Of a stretch of 64,000 bases of DNA, positions 36,309-45,307 are shown piece by piece (the stretch's first letter is position 1; each line of letters starts with the position of its first letter). A program made the position numbers and the translations under genes. The stretch is from Limnohabitans sp. Rim8. GTDB lineage: Bacteria > Pseudomonadota > Gammaproteobacteria > Burkholderiales > Burkholderiaceae_C. Location: NCBI RefSeq assembly GCF_945901735.1, contig NZ_CAMDLM010000013.1, forward strand, positions 1 through 64,000, written 5' to 3'. The notes beneath the pieces are model-generated. The model did no database searches and was not told the DNA's origin. It saw only the letters and a program-made list of their open reading frames with translations.

Positions 36309-37850
36309 TTAGCCGTGGTAAGCCGACTCGCCGTGCGAGGAGATGTCCAGACCTTCGCGCTCTTCTTCTTCCGTGACGCGCAGACCAATGGTCAGGTCCA
36401 CGATCTTGAAGGCGACCAGCGAGACCACGCCCGACCAGACAATGGTCAGCAGCACCGCCTTGGCCTGTGTCCACACTTGCCCAGCGATGGAGTAAGCATC
36501 GGGTGCGATCATGGCCACCGTGACCCAGTCACCCACAGCGCTGGGGCCACCCAAAGACGGCGAGTTGAACACGCCGGTCAACAGGGCACCGACGATGCCG
36601 CCAACGCCGTGCACACCGAACACGTCCAATGAGTCATCTGCGCCCAGCATCTTCTTGAGGCCATTCACACCCCACAGGCAAGCAAAGCCCGCAACGATGC
36701 CAATCACCAGACCGCCGCCGATGCCCACGTTGCCAGCGGCCGGTGTGATGGCCACCAAGCCAGCCACTGCACCCGAGGCCGCACCCAGCATGGAGGCTTT
36801 GCCGCGCATCATGGCTTCACCCACACACCAGGCCAGCACCGCACCGGCTGTGGCCACCAGCGTGTTGATGAAGGCCAGCGCTGCGAAACCGTTGGCTTCC
36901 AGAGCGGAACCGGCGTTGAAACCAAACCAGCCCACCCACAGCAAGGACGCACCCACCATGGTCAAGGTCAGGCTGTGCGGCGCCATGGCTTCACGGCCAT
37001 AACCCACGCGCTTGCCAATCATGAAGGCACCAACCAAGCCCGCCACAGCGGCGTTGATGTGCACCACGGTGCCGCCTGCGAAGTCAAGCGCACCCCACTG
37101 CCAGATCAAACCGGCTTTGCTGGTCATCTCATCGGCCACTTCTTTGGCGGTGTAAGCATCAGGACCCATCCAGAACCAGACCATGTGTGCAATGGGCAGG
37201 TAACTGAAGGTGAACCACAGCACCATGAAGGCCAGTACTGCAGAGAACTTGATGCGCTCAGCGAAGGCCCCCACGATCAGTGCGCAAGTGATGCCTGCGA
37301 ACGTGGCCTGGAAGGCTGCAAACGAGATTTCAGGAATGACCACGCCCTTGCTGAAGGTGGCGGCATTGGCAAAGGTGCCTGCTGCGTTGTCCCAAATGCC
37401 TTTCATGAACAAGCGGTCAAAACCACCGATGAAGGCATTGCCTTCGGTGAATGCCAGGCTGTAGCCATAGATGAACCACAGCACGGTGACCATCGAGAAG
37501 GTGACCACGACCTGCATCAGCACCGACAGCATGTTTTTGCTGCGCACCAAGCCGCCGTAAAACAGGGCCAGACCGGGAATGACCATCATGATCACCAGGA
37601 TGGTGGACACCATCATCCAGGCGGTGTCGCCTTTGTTGGGCACCAACACGGGGGCTGCTTCGGCCGCTGCCGGAGCAGCCGTGGCGGCTGCCGGTGCTGC
37701 AGCGGGCGCAGCGGCATCGGCCGGTTTGGCTTCGGCCGCTGGGGCCGTTGCGGCGGTGAGAGCGGTTTGTGCGGTGGCCACAGAAGCCGTTCCGAGCAAA
37801 CCCAATCCCAGACTCAGGCCCAAGGCCAGGGTAGCGAGAAACTTTTTCAT
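36309..37850 (-). CDS. amtB: Ammonium transporter
   Basis: A 513-residue ammonium channel. A signal sequence and an Ala/Pro-rich periplasmic segment (residues about 28-66) precede the 11-helix AmtB core, as in many betaproteobacterial homologues. Core features: WMMVSTILVIMMVIPGLALFYGGLVRSKNMLSVLMQ, the first pore His in YLPIAHMVWFWMGPDAY, GTVVHINAAVAGLVGAFMIGKRVGYG, GWFGFNAGSALEANG and the second pore His in FGVHGVGGIVGALLTGVF. GlnK controls it by plugging the pore; glnK lies 22 bases upstream in the same unit. Confidence 0.96.
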   Translation of the reverse strand: MKKFLATLALGLSLGLGLLGTASVATAQTALTAATAPAAEAKPADAAAPAAAPAAATAAPAAAEAAPVLVPNKGDTAWMMVSTILVIMMVIPGLALFYGGLVRSKNMLSVLMQVVVTFSMVTVLWFIYGYSLAFTEGNAFIGGFDRLFMKGIWDNAAGTFANAATFSKGVVIPEISFAAFQATFAGITCALIVGAFAERIKFSAVLAFMVLWFTFSYLPIAHMVWFWMGPDAYTAKEVADEMTSKAGLIWQWGALDFAGGTVVHINAAVAGLVGAFMIGKRVGYGREAMAPHSLTLTMVGASLLWVGWFGFNAGSALEANGFAALAFINTLVATAGAVLAWCVGEAMMRGKASMLGAASGAVAGLVAITPAAGNVGIGGGLVIGIVAGFACLWGVNGLKKMLGADDSLDVFGVHGVGGIVGALLTGVFNSPSLGGPSAVGDWVTVAMIAPDAYSIAGQVWTQAKAVLLTIVWSGVVSLVAFKIVDLTIGLRVTEEEEREGLDISSHGESAYHG

Positions 37851-37872
37851 TTTCGACTCTCTTTCTTGTCTA

Positions 37873-38238
<366 letters not shown>

Positions 38239-38991
38239 TCAGAGGGCGTATTTCAGGCCGACGACTGCGCCAGTCTTGCCGTTGTATTTGCCCTTCAGCG
38301 TGTAAAAATCTTTATCAGCATCGGTCCCAACAACTGCAACGGTGGCAGACAAACCGTTGCCCAGGTCTTTAGCAAGGGTCAATGCGTAATCAGTGTAGGA
38401 GCCAGCATCGTTGAGCACATTCTTGATTTTTTGATATCCAATATGTGGCGTCAAAGAAAATCCATTTCCGAGATCTACAGCAGCGCTCAAGTCCAGGTAA
38501 TAACTGTTTTTGCTGCCAACGTTTCCAAACAAATTAGAGATTGCGTGGGAATACTTGGCTGTAACAACACCAAAAGTAGCGGCTCCATAAACTTCGTTGG
38601 TATTGGCATTGGCCCCATAGTTGACGTAGTTGTTGCCTGAATATTCATAGCGCAAAAATCCAACGTCGTAAGACACATCACCTACCGCACCTTTGTAGCC
38701 GGCATACAGGTCCAACTCAGTTGAACCTTTGGTGACACCAGGTGTGTCCTTGATCCACTTGATGCTAGAGCCCCAAGCGCCCACATAAAAACCGCTCTTG
38801 AGGGCGTAGTCAAAACCGCCTTGCAAAGCAGGCTTGAGGCGCGACTGGGAAATGCCACGGTAACGGTAGTCGCTGACGGCGCCCACGTTGAAAGACAGAC
38901 TGCTTTCGGGCGCTGCCGCCTGGGCTTGAGCCCAACCACTCACGGAGCCCAAAGCCAAAGCAAGGATTGAAGGAACGAGGATTTTTTTCAT
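38239..38991 (-). CDS. TorF family putative porin
   Basis: A 250-residue exported outer-membrane protein with signal peptide ILVPSILALALGSVSGWAQAQA. Amphipathic beta strands alternate through the mature chain, e.g. LSFNVGAVSDYRYRGISQSRLKPALQGGFDYALKSGFYVGAWGSSI, and the chain ends with a hydrophobic strand (GAVVGLKYAL), as needed for BAM recognition. TorF porins commonly precede glnK-amtB in Comamonadaceae, presumably letting nitrogen compounds into the periplasm. It is the first gene behind the sigma-54 promoter; the start at 38991 has GGAG 8 bases ahead. Confidence 0.92.
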   Translation of the reverse strand: MKKILVPSILALALGSVSGWAQAQAAAPESSLSFNVGAVSDYRYRGISQSRLKPALQGGFDYALKSGFYVGAWGSSIKWIKDTPGVTKGSTELDLYAGYKGAVGDVSYDVGFLRYEYSGNNYVNYGANANTNEVYGAATFGVVTAKYSHAISNLFGNVGSKNSYYLDLSAAVDLGNGFSLTPHIGYQKIKNVLNDAGSYTDYALTLAKDLGNGLSATVAVVGTDADKDFYTLKGKYNGKTGAVVGLKYAL

Positions 38992-39028
38992 GAGGTACTC
39001 CAATGAAGTGATAAAGGACCAACCACCC

Positions 39029-39045
39029 ATGCAGGGAGCGTGCCA
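39029..39045 (-). promoter_or_regulatory. Sigma-54 promoter of torF-glnK-amtB
   Basis: Leftward, TGGCACG-N4-TGCAT occurs with GG at -24 and GC at -12 in the exact spacing of RpoN promoters (TGGCACGCTCCCTGCAT). The TSS would be near 39019, giving a 28-base leader before the torF ATG. Sigma-54 promoters need an activator; NtrC is the obvious candidate. Confidence 0.85.
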
Positions 39046-39161
39046 ACCCTCTTTCATCGACTTCTACAAGGGCATTCACCAGTGCTTTTTCAGTCTGTGC
39101 ATGGTTGAATGGCATCCAAACAACTTACGTGCATCGCGTCTGGCTGCACGAGTACACACCA

Positions 39162-39178
39162 TGCACCAGCATGGGGCA
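39162..39178. promoter_or_regulatory. NtrC-like binding site upstream of the torF promoter
   Basis: TGCACCA-GCA-TGGGGCA closely matches the 17-bp NtrC enhancer dyad (TGCACCA-N3-TGGTGCA). It is about 120 bases upstream of the sigma-54 promoter, a normal enhancer distance, and abuts the comM ribosome binding site. A second imperfect dyad (CGTGCA at 39128, TGCACG at 39145) lies between them. Confidence 0.6.
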
Positions 39179-39189
39179 TGGAGGGGGAT

Positions 39190-40722
39190 ATGAGTCTCAG
39201 TTTGGTGCACAGCCGCGCATTGGTCGGTTTGCAAGCGCCGGCCGTCACCGTGGAGGTGCATCTGGCCAATGGCCTGCCCAGCTTCACGCTGGTGGGGCTG
39301 GCCGATGTCGAAGTCAAAGAAGCCCGCGAACGGGTGCGCTCGGCCCTGCAAAACAGCGGGCTGGACTTTCCGCACAACCAGCGCATCACCGTCAACCTGG
39401 CCCCAGCCGATTTGCCCAAAGACTCGGGCCGTCTGGATTTGCCCATCGCGCTGGGCATCTTGGCGGCCAGTGGACAAATTGACGCGAGCCAACTGGCGGG
39501 CTATGAGTTTGCAGGGGAGTTGTCGTTGTCGGGTGAGCTGCGTCCGGTACGCGGCGCACTGGCCATGAGCTTGGTGCTGCGCCGGCAGCAAGTGCGCACC
39601 AGGCTGGTCTTGCCACCGGGCAGCGCCGAAGAAGCGGCGCTGGTGCCCGATGCCGAAATTTATCGGGCCAGGCACCTGCTCGATGTGGTCCAGCAGTTTC
39701 TGCCGCCCTCTAATGAAGCCCCACCCGAGCCCAGCGACGGCTGGGCCCGCATGGCCGCCACCACGCCCAGTGCCCCGCCGCTCTATGCCGATCTGGGTGA
39801 TGTGAAAGGCCAGGCGGGCGTGAAACGGGTGCTGGAGATCGCCGCCGCCGGAGGCCATTCGCTGCTCATGGTCGGCCCACCTGGCTCGGGCAAGTCCATG
39901 CTGGCGCAACGCTTTGCCGGGTTGCTGCCGCCCATGGCCATCGAAGACGCGCTGGAATCGGCGGCGATTGCCAGTCTGGCCGGGCGTTTTGACCTGACGC
40001 GCTGGGCGCAACGCCCCACCAGCCAGCCCCACCACTCGGCCAGCGCGGTGGCACTGGTGGGGGGCGGCTCGCCCCCGCGCCCTGGTGAAATCTCACTGGC
40101 GCACCACGGCGTGCTGTTTCTGGACGAGCTGCCCGAATTTCCCCGGGCCGCATTGGAGGCCCTGCGCGAGCCGCTGGAGACCGGCACCATCACCATCGCC
40201 CGCGCCGCACGGCGGGCCGAATTTCCGGCGCGCTTTCAGTTGATCGCCGCCATGAACCCCTGCCCTTGCGGTTATTTGGGCAGCACATCACGGGCCTGCC
40301 GCTGCACGCCCGACCAAGTCAGCCGTTACCAAGGCAAGCTGAGTGGCCCGCTGCTGGACCGTATTGACTTGCACATCGAAGTGCCCAGCCTGCCCGCGCC
40401 CGATTTGCTGAATGCCCCACCTGGCGAAAGCACCGCCACCATCGCGGCACGCAGCCTGGTCGCCCGCGAACTCGCCTTGACACGGCAAGGCTGCACCAAC
40501 GCTGACCTGCAAGGCCAGGCCATCGACAGCCAATCGCGCCTGGACGACAGTGCCACGGTCTTGCTGCAAAAAGCCGCCGTCAAACTCGGCTGGAGCGGCC
40601 GCAGCGTGCACCGCAGCCTCAAAGTCGCCCGCACCATTGCCGACCTGGCGGGCAGCGAGACGATCACGTCAGTGCATGTGGCCGAGGCCGTGCAGTACCG
40701 GCGGGTGCTCAGAGAGCAGTAA
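39190..40722 (+). CDS. comM: YifB family Mg chelatase-like AAA+ ATPase (ComM)
   Basis: A 510-residue helicase-like ATPase that promotes branch migration during natural transformation (ComM). An N-terminal Lon-like domain (SLVHSRALVGLQAPAVTVEVHLANGLPSFTLVGLAD) precedes the AAA+ module with Walker A GPPGSGKSMLAQRFAGLLPP, LSLAHHGVLFLDELPEF as Walker B, and arginine finger segment AAMNPCPCGYLG...CRCTPDQVSRYQGKLSGPLLDRIDLH, with the zinc-ribbon cysteines. The C-terminal Mg-chelatase lid ends AVQYRRVLREQ. Start at 39190 behind GAGGGGG. Confidence 0.94.
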   Translation: MSLSLVHSRALVGLQAPAVTVEVHLANGLPSFTLVGLADVEVKEARERVRSALQNSGLDFPHNQRITVNLAPADLPKDSGRLDLPIALGILAASGQIDASQLAGYEFAGELSLSGELRPVRGALAMSLVLRRQQVRTRLVLPPGSAEEAALVPDAEIYRARHLLDVVQQFLPPSNEAPPEPSDGWARMAATTPSAPPLYADLGDVKGQAGVKRVLEIAAAGGHSLLMVGPPGSGKSMLAQRFAGLLPPMAIEDALESAAIASLAGRFDLTRWAQRPTSQPHHSASAVALVGGGSPPRPGEISLAHHGVLFLDELPEFPRAALEALREPLETGTITIARAARRAEFPARFQLIAAMNPCPCGYLGSTSRACRCTPDQVSRYQGKLSGPLLDRIDLHIEVPSLPAPDLLNAPPGESTATIAARSLVARELALTRQGCTNADLQGQAIDSQSRLDDSATVLLQKAAVKLGWSGRSVHRSLKVARTIADLAGSETITSVHVAEAVQYRRVLREQ

Positions 40723-40764
40723 GGCGGCCTGTTCAAAAGGGCCGCCCTGACCCGGACCATGGCC

Positions 40765-41535
40765 TCAAACCAAAGACAAACCACCGTCCATCATCAAGGT
40801 GTGCCCGGTGACCAGTCCCGAAGCCGATGAGGCCAAAAACATCACCGCGTGCACGATGTCTTCTTCGGTGCCGGTGCGCTTGAGCGGAATGCTTTGCGTC
40901 TTGGTGCGGACGTAATCCGGGTTGGCAAACAAGTCCTTCGTCATGCCCGACGGAATGGCCGTGGGGGCCAGCGCATTCACGCGCACCAGCGGTGCCCACT
41001 CGACGGCCATCACCTTGGTCATGTGCGAGACCGCCGCTTTCTGGATGCCGTAAGGCGTGCCCTTGCCCGAGACCACCACCCCATTGACGCTGCCGATGTT
41101 CACAATGGCCCCGCCGCGCGAACGCATCGGCTCACCGAACACCTGACAGCTGCGGTAAACACCGTTCAGGTTCACATCGGTCAGCGTCATCCAGGTCTCT
41201 TCGTCACAATCGGCAAAGTCTGATCGGATTTGCAAGCCATGCGCATTGACCAGCACATCCAGACCTTCGGTCTGCGCCACCTCGGCTTGCACCGCTTGCA
41301 GCGAAGCCCGGTCGCGCACATCGGCCACACGGTGCGCCATCTGCGGGTGCGGCTCACCGGCTTCTGCGGGTGACAGGTCCACACTCCAGACCTGCGCACC
41401 CAAAGACGCAAAGCCCCGGCAAATCGCTGCCCCCAAGGTGCCGCGCCCGCCCGTCACCAGCACGCGGGCCCCCACCAAATCGCGGTAGGGAAACGCGTAA
41501 TCGCCACTTGGCGCAAAGTTGCCCAAAACCGCCAT
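40765..41535 (-). CDS. SDR family oxidoreductase
   Basis: A 256-residue short-chain dehydrogenase. The cofactor site is VLVTGGRGTLGAAICRGFA, the NNAG-equivalent is VNAHGLQIRSDFAD (N-A-H-G, slightly unusual), the serine is in NIGSVNG, and the YxxxK pair is TPYGIQKAAV. The end LVTGHTLMMDGGLS is typical. It is the last gene of a minus-strand unit with a Bug binding protein and an MmgE/PrpD protein (3 bases after the Bug stop), suggesting one catabolic route; substrate unknown. Confidence 0.9.
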   Translation of the reverse strand: MAVLGNFAPSGDYAFPYRDLVGARVLVTGGRGTLGAAICRGFASLGAQVWSVDLSPAEAGEPHPQMAHRVADVRDRASLQAVQAEVAQTEGLDVLVNAHGLQIRSDFADCDEETWMTLTDVNLNGVYRSCQVFGEPMRSRGGAIVNIGSVNGVVVSGKGTPYGIQKAAVSHMTKVMAVEWAPLVRVNALAPTAIPSGMTKDLFANPDYVRTKTQSIPLKRTGTEEDIVHAVMFLASSASGLVTGHTLMMDGGLSLV

Positions 41536-41538
41536 GGC

Positions 41539-42516
41539 TCAGTCCACCGTGGCGCCGGAAATCTTCACACCCTCGGCCCACATCTCAATTTGTCGCGTCA
41601 CAAACTGGCGAAACTCATCTGGCTTGTTGCCCACCACAGTGCTGCCCAAGTCGTTCATTTTTTGTGCCACATCGGCTTGCTTGAGCGCGTCGGCCAAGTC
41701 CAGCGCCAGCTTGTCCAACACGGGTTTAGGTGTGCCCTTGGGCGCAAAAAACCCGGCCCAGGGCGCAGCGTTGAAATTGGCAAAACCTTGCTCGGCCACC
41801 GTTTTGTAATCAGGCGCACCGGGGGCCCGCTGAGGCGTGGTGATGGCGATCATCTTGAGCTTGCCCGCTTTCAAATGCTGCTGGACCGCTGGCAAACCGG
41901 TGACGCCCACCATCAAGGTGCCGCCCAGCAAGTCGGTGATCATGGGCGTGCTGCCCTTGTAAGGGATGTGGGTCAGTTGCACATTGGCCCTGGCTTTCAG
42001 GATTTCCATGCCCAGGTGCGAGGCCGTGCCGTTGCCGTCCGAGCCATAGGAAAATTTTCCAGGTTCTTTCTTGAGCAAGGCGATCAACTCGGGCAGGGTG
42101 TTGGCGGGCACCTGCGGGTTGACCACAATCGCGTTCGGGTAGATCGTGGCCTGCGTCAAAGGCTCGAAATCGTTCAACGGGTGGTAGGGCATCTTCTTGT
42201 ACAAGGAGATGTTGATCGAATGCGATCCGGTCACGCCCAACACGATGTTGTAACCATCCGGTGCCGATTTGGCCACCAAGTCCGAGCCCACGTTGCCGCC
42301 CGCACCCGCCTTGTTGTCAATGACCACAGGCTGCCCCCATTTGGTGCTGAGTTTTTCGGCCACCACGCGGGCCGTGATGTCGGTCGCGCCGCCGGGCGGG
42401 AAAGGCACAACGATGCGCACCGGCTTGTTCGGAAAGTCGGTGGTCTGCGCCGCCAAAGGTCCGGCCAGCCAGGCCGTGGCCAGCACAGCGGTCATGGCAA
42501 GGGTTTTCTTCAACAT
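41539..42516 (-). CDS. Bug family tripartite tricarboxylate transporter substrate-binding protein
   Basis: A 325-residue periplasmic binding protein with signal peptide ALATAWLAGPLAAQ-like segment. Bug family signatures are YPNKPVRI-like FPNKPVRIVVPFPPGGATDITARVVAEKLS, VVIDNKAGAGGNVGSDLVAKSAPDGYNIVLG, THIPYKGSTPMITDLLGG and the C-terminal TKPVLDKL-like block. Bug receptors capture carboxylates or other small metabolites; TctA/TctB permeases are not here, as usual for the large Bug set of Burkholderiales. It overlaps the MmgE/PrpD gene by 7 bases. Confidence 0.92.
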   Translation of the reverse strand: MLKKTLAMTAVLATAWLAGPLAAQTTDFPNKPVRIVVPFPPGGATDITARVVAEKLSTKWGQPVVIDNKAGAGGNVGSDLVAKSAPDGYNIVLGVTGSHSINISLYKKMPYHPLNDFEPLTQATIYPNAIVVNPQVPANTLPELIALLKKEPGKFSYGSDGNGTASHLGMEILKARANVQLTHIPYKGSTPMITDLLGGTLMVGVTGLPAVQQHLKAGKLKMIAITTPQRAPGAPDYKTVAEQGFANFNAAPWAGFFAPKGTPKPVLDKLALDLADALKQADVAQKMNDLGSTVVGNKPDEFRQFVTRQIEMWAEGVKISGATVD

Positions 42517-43832
42517 GGGGTTTTCTCCTGAGGTGAATTCCAAAACGGAAACGGCTGGGTGTCCAACGGAGCGTGCAGCAATTGCGCGGCCCAGTCAGCG
42601 GTTTTCGCGGCAGGCAAGCTGCCCTCGCAGTAACTCAAAAATTTGTCCATCAAGGCCTCTTCGGTGAAAGGCATTTGTGCATCCCCGGGCACGGCCGTCA
42701 CTTCGTGTTCGTGCCGACTGCCGTCTTGGCAGGCGATCAACAGCCGTGCGCCGCGCAGGCCCTGCTGCGTCCAGGGTGCGTCTACTTGCACCTGCACCTT
42801 GGCTTCCAGCGCACGCAGAGCAGGGTCTTGAAACTGCGGTTCGCGGTAAACCCAGGGGTCCAGTCGGCCCCAACGCAACATGGCGGCCAGACCAAAACTC
42901 AGTGAGAACTGCGCCTGCAAAGGCGTTTGGGGTGCCCGGTTGCCACAGTAAATGGTGGCTTCTTCATAAATTTGCAGCACCACGGCGTCCACCGTGTCCA
43001 GATCGATCGCGGCCCGCAACGCCACGGCCGCCAAGGCGCCGTAATGCACATGGCGCACCGCCGCATAGGGCTTGAAGTAGGCCTTCAGCAATTGAAAGTC
43101 CGGTGCATCGTCAAAAGCCACGGGCGGTTTGCCCAGACCAACGCGTGCGTATTCGGCCACCGAACCAGCGGGCGCGGTGATGCCACTGGCCACCGCCAGC
43201 GCGGCACTTTGCCCCAGTTGCGCCGCATGGCCCAGATAGGTGTTGCGTGCGGTGTCGCCCGATCGCACCGGCCAATACAAACTCATGGGCAACTGGCAAG
43301 CGGCCATGTTCACGGCCTGCACGATTTGAGCGGGCGTCAGGCCCAGCGCATGGGCCACCGCAGCGGCTGCGCCCAAGGCTGGCCAGTTGCCGTCCACATG
43401 CATGCCCGGGTTGATGCGCAAGCTGGCCCCCATGTGGGCACCGATTTCGTAGCCCACCACCAACGATTTCAGGAACTGCCCATAGGTCAGCCGCGACGCC
43501 ATGGGCAACAAGGCCGCCAAAGCCGCCACACCCGGTCGGCCGTGGGCGCCTGCATGGCCCTCACAGGCTTCGTCCCAGCATGCGGCCATGGCCAAGATCA
43601 GCGCAGCGTTTGCTGCAGACAGACCCGGGCCGCCAGGCTTCAGACGAAAGTTGCCCGGATCTGCCGCGGCCGCGCGCTGCGCCAGTTCGGTCACGGGCCC
43701 TGCGCGCAAGCCCGCCGTGATGCAGCCCAGGGTGTCGAGCACCAGCCGACGGGCGTGGGTGTGCAACGCCGGGTGTGCGTTCAGATCGACCCCGTGCAAA
43801 CGCTGCAAAACCGAGAGCAATTGAGCATCCAT
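42510..43832 (-). CDS. MmgE/PrpD family protein
   Basis: A 440-residue protein of the MmgE/PrpD (2-methylcitrate dehydratase-like) family. Features: LVLDTLGCITAGLRAG, NAALILAMAACWDEACEGHAGAHGRPGVAALAALLP, VGYEIGAHMGASLRINPGMHVDGNWPALGAAAAVAHALGL, and YAAVRHVHYGALAAVALRAA. No propionate genes are near, so it more likely acts on a related carboxylate or lactone/racemase substrate together with the Bug receptor and the SDR. Start at 43832 (MDAQLLSVLQ); the longer frame lacks family similarity. Confidence 0.87.
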   Translation of the reverse strand: MDAQLLSVLQRLHGVDLNAHPALHTHARRLVLDTLGCITAGLRAGPVTELAQRAAAADPGNFRLKPGGPGLSAANAALILAMAACWDEACEGHAGAHGRPGVAALAALLPMASRLTYGQFLKSLVVGYEIGAHMGASLRINPGMHVDGNWPALGAAAAVAHALGLTPAQIVQAVNMAACQLPMSLYWPVRSGDTARNTYLGHAAQLGQSAALAVASGITAPAGSVAEYARVGLGKPPVAFDDAPDFQLLKAYFKPYAAVRHVHYGALAAVALRAAIDLDTVDAVVLQIYEEATIYCGNRAPQTPLQAQFSLSFGLAAMLRWGRLDPWVYREPQFQDPALRALEAKVQVQVDAPWTQQGLRGARLLIACQDGSRHEHEVTAVPGDAQMPFTEEALMDKFLSYCEGSLPAAKTADWAAQLLHAPLDTQPFPFWNSPQEKTPC

Positions 43833-43961
43833 AACTTGTCCACTTTGATCGCACTCTAATGCGTGTTGCGCCCCGAGTGGCGCACCGATGCGACAGCTTT
43901 TTTGAACCGATGCCCGCAAGATGAAGAACCGGGGGGGTGACAGGTTCACGATAATGTGCCC

Positions 43962-45182
43962 ATGCGGAATTCACCTGGCCAATCCATGAGAGCTTTAAAT
44001 TTGGGCCCTTTCAGCTTCTGGCTGTCGCTGCCCCAGCTCATCACCTGGGGCAGTGTTTTCTATACCTTCTCGCTGTTGATGACGCCGCTCGAAGCCGAGC
44101 TGGGCATGACGCGCGCTGATTCGTCTCTGGCCTTCAGCTTGTCACTGCTGGCCGAGGGTTTGATGGCCTATAGAGTGGGGCGCTGGATCGATGCGGGGCG
44201 GGAGCGCTGGGTCATGACGCTGGGCTCCTTGTGGGTGGGTGTGGGCCTGGTCGGTCACAGTTTCGTGACCACGGTTGCGGGGTTTTATGCCGCCTGGATC
44301 TGGCTGGGCTTGGGCATGGCGGCCACGCTTTACACACCGGTGTTTGCGTTGGTCACACGCCGCTTTCCGCAGGACTTTCGCCGCGCCATCATCACGCTCA
44401 CGTTTTTGGGCGGACTGGCCAGCACGGTGTTCATTCCGTTGTTTGCTTGGTGGATGGATCTGTGGGGTTGGCGCCAAGCCCTGTGGGCTCTGGCGGCGAT
44501 GCAATTCTTGATTTGTGCGCCGCTGCACGCCTGGTTGCTGCAAGGCGCGCCGCTCAAGGTTCTGGAGACCACTTCGCACGGCGCGGTGCAACCGGCCTCG
44601 GTGCGCGAACACCTGCGCAACGCGCCGTTTTGGCTCTTGGCGCTGTTCATGGTGCTCACCATGTCGGTCACCTCGGCCTTGCCCGCGCACATGATCGCCT
44701 TGCTGCAAGAGTCGGGCTTGTCACCCACCTGGGTGATCGCCATTCCGGCGGCCATCGGGGTGATCCAGGTGCTGGGGCGTCTGGTGCTGTTTGTGTTCGA
44801 GCGTTACTGGGACGTTCACGCCGCCAACCGCTGGATTCCCACGCTGATCCCGGCGGGCGTGCTGGCCTTGCTGATCGGCGGGCTCAGCCCGCTGGCCTCG
44901 CTGGTGTTTGTGCTGTTGTATGGCCTGGGCAATGGCATGAACACCATCGTCAAGGGCACGGCCATGGCGCAGTACGTCAGCCGCCAGCATGTCGGGCAGC
45001 TCAACGGCCTGCTGGGTCTGCCGATTGCGCTGGCCCGCGCTGGTGCGCCTTTGACGCTGGGTTTGATGTGGTCTCCCGAGCTTGGCTATACCCTGGCGTT
45101 GTGGTGGTTACTGATAGCCAGCTTGGTCGGCACCGCCGCGCTGTGGGCGGCTCAAATTTACGCACGCAATGCACAGCACTGA
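43962..45182 (+). CDS. Major facilitator superfamily transporter
   Basis: A 406-residue MFS permease with 12 predicted helices. The motif A-like loop after helix two reads AYRVGRWIDAGRERWVMTLGSL; the first half includes YTPVFALVTRRFPQDFRRAIITLTFLGGLASTVFIPLFAWWMDLWGWRQALW. Its divergence from the MmgE/PrpD gene (about 130 bases between starts) suggests it brings in or exports the same compound. Starts at 43962 or 43986 are possible; a GTG at 43956 also fits. Confidence 0.87.
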   Translation: MRNSPGQSMRALNLGPFSFWLSLPQLITWGSVFYTFSLLMTPLEAELGMTRADSSLAFSLSLLAEGLMAYRVGRWIDAGRERWVMTLGSLWVGVGLVGHSFVTTVAGFYAAWIWLGLGMAATLYTPVFALVTRRFPQDFRRAIITLTFLGGLASTVFIPLFAWWMDLWGWRQALWALAAMQFLICAPLHAWLLQGAPLKVLETTSHGAVQPASVREHLRNAPFWLLALFMVLTMSVTSALPAHMIALLQESGLSPTWVIAIPAAIGVIQVLGRLVLFVFERYWDVHAANRWIPTLIPAGVLALLIGGLSPLASLVFVLLYGLGNGMNTIVKGTAMAQYVSRQHVGQLNGLLGLPIALARAGAPLTLGLMWSPELGYTLALWWLLIASLVGTAALWAAQIYARNAQH

Positions 45183-45307
45183 ACCGTGCATCCAGATGGC
45201 CTTATATCTTCAAGAGCATATATAACCAACTAAAAAATCGTTCCCATGTCTGAAGGGGGTGGCCACAATCTGGCCATCTTTTGTTCATCTCCTTCTGGAA
45301 ACGACCC

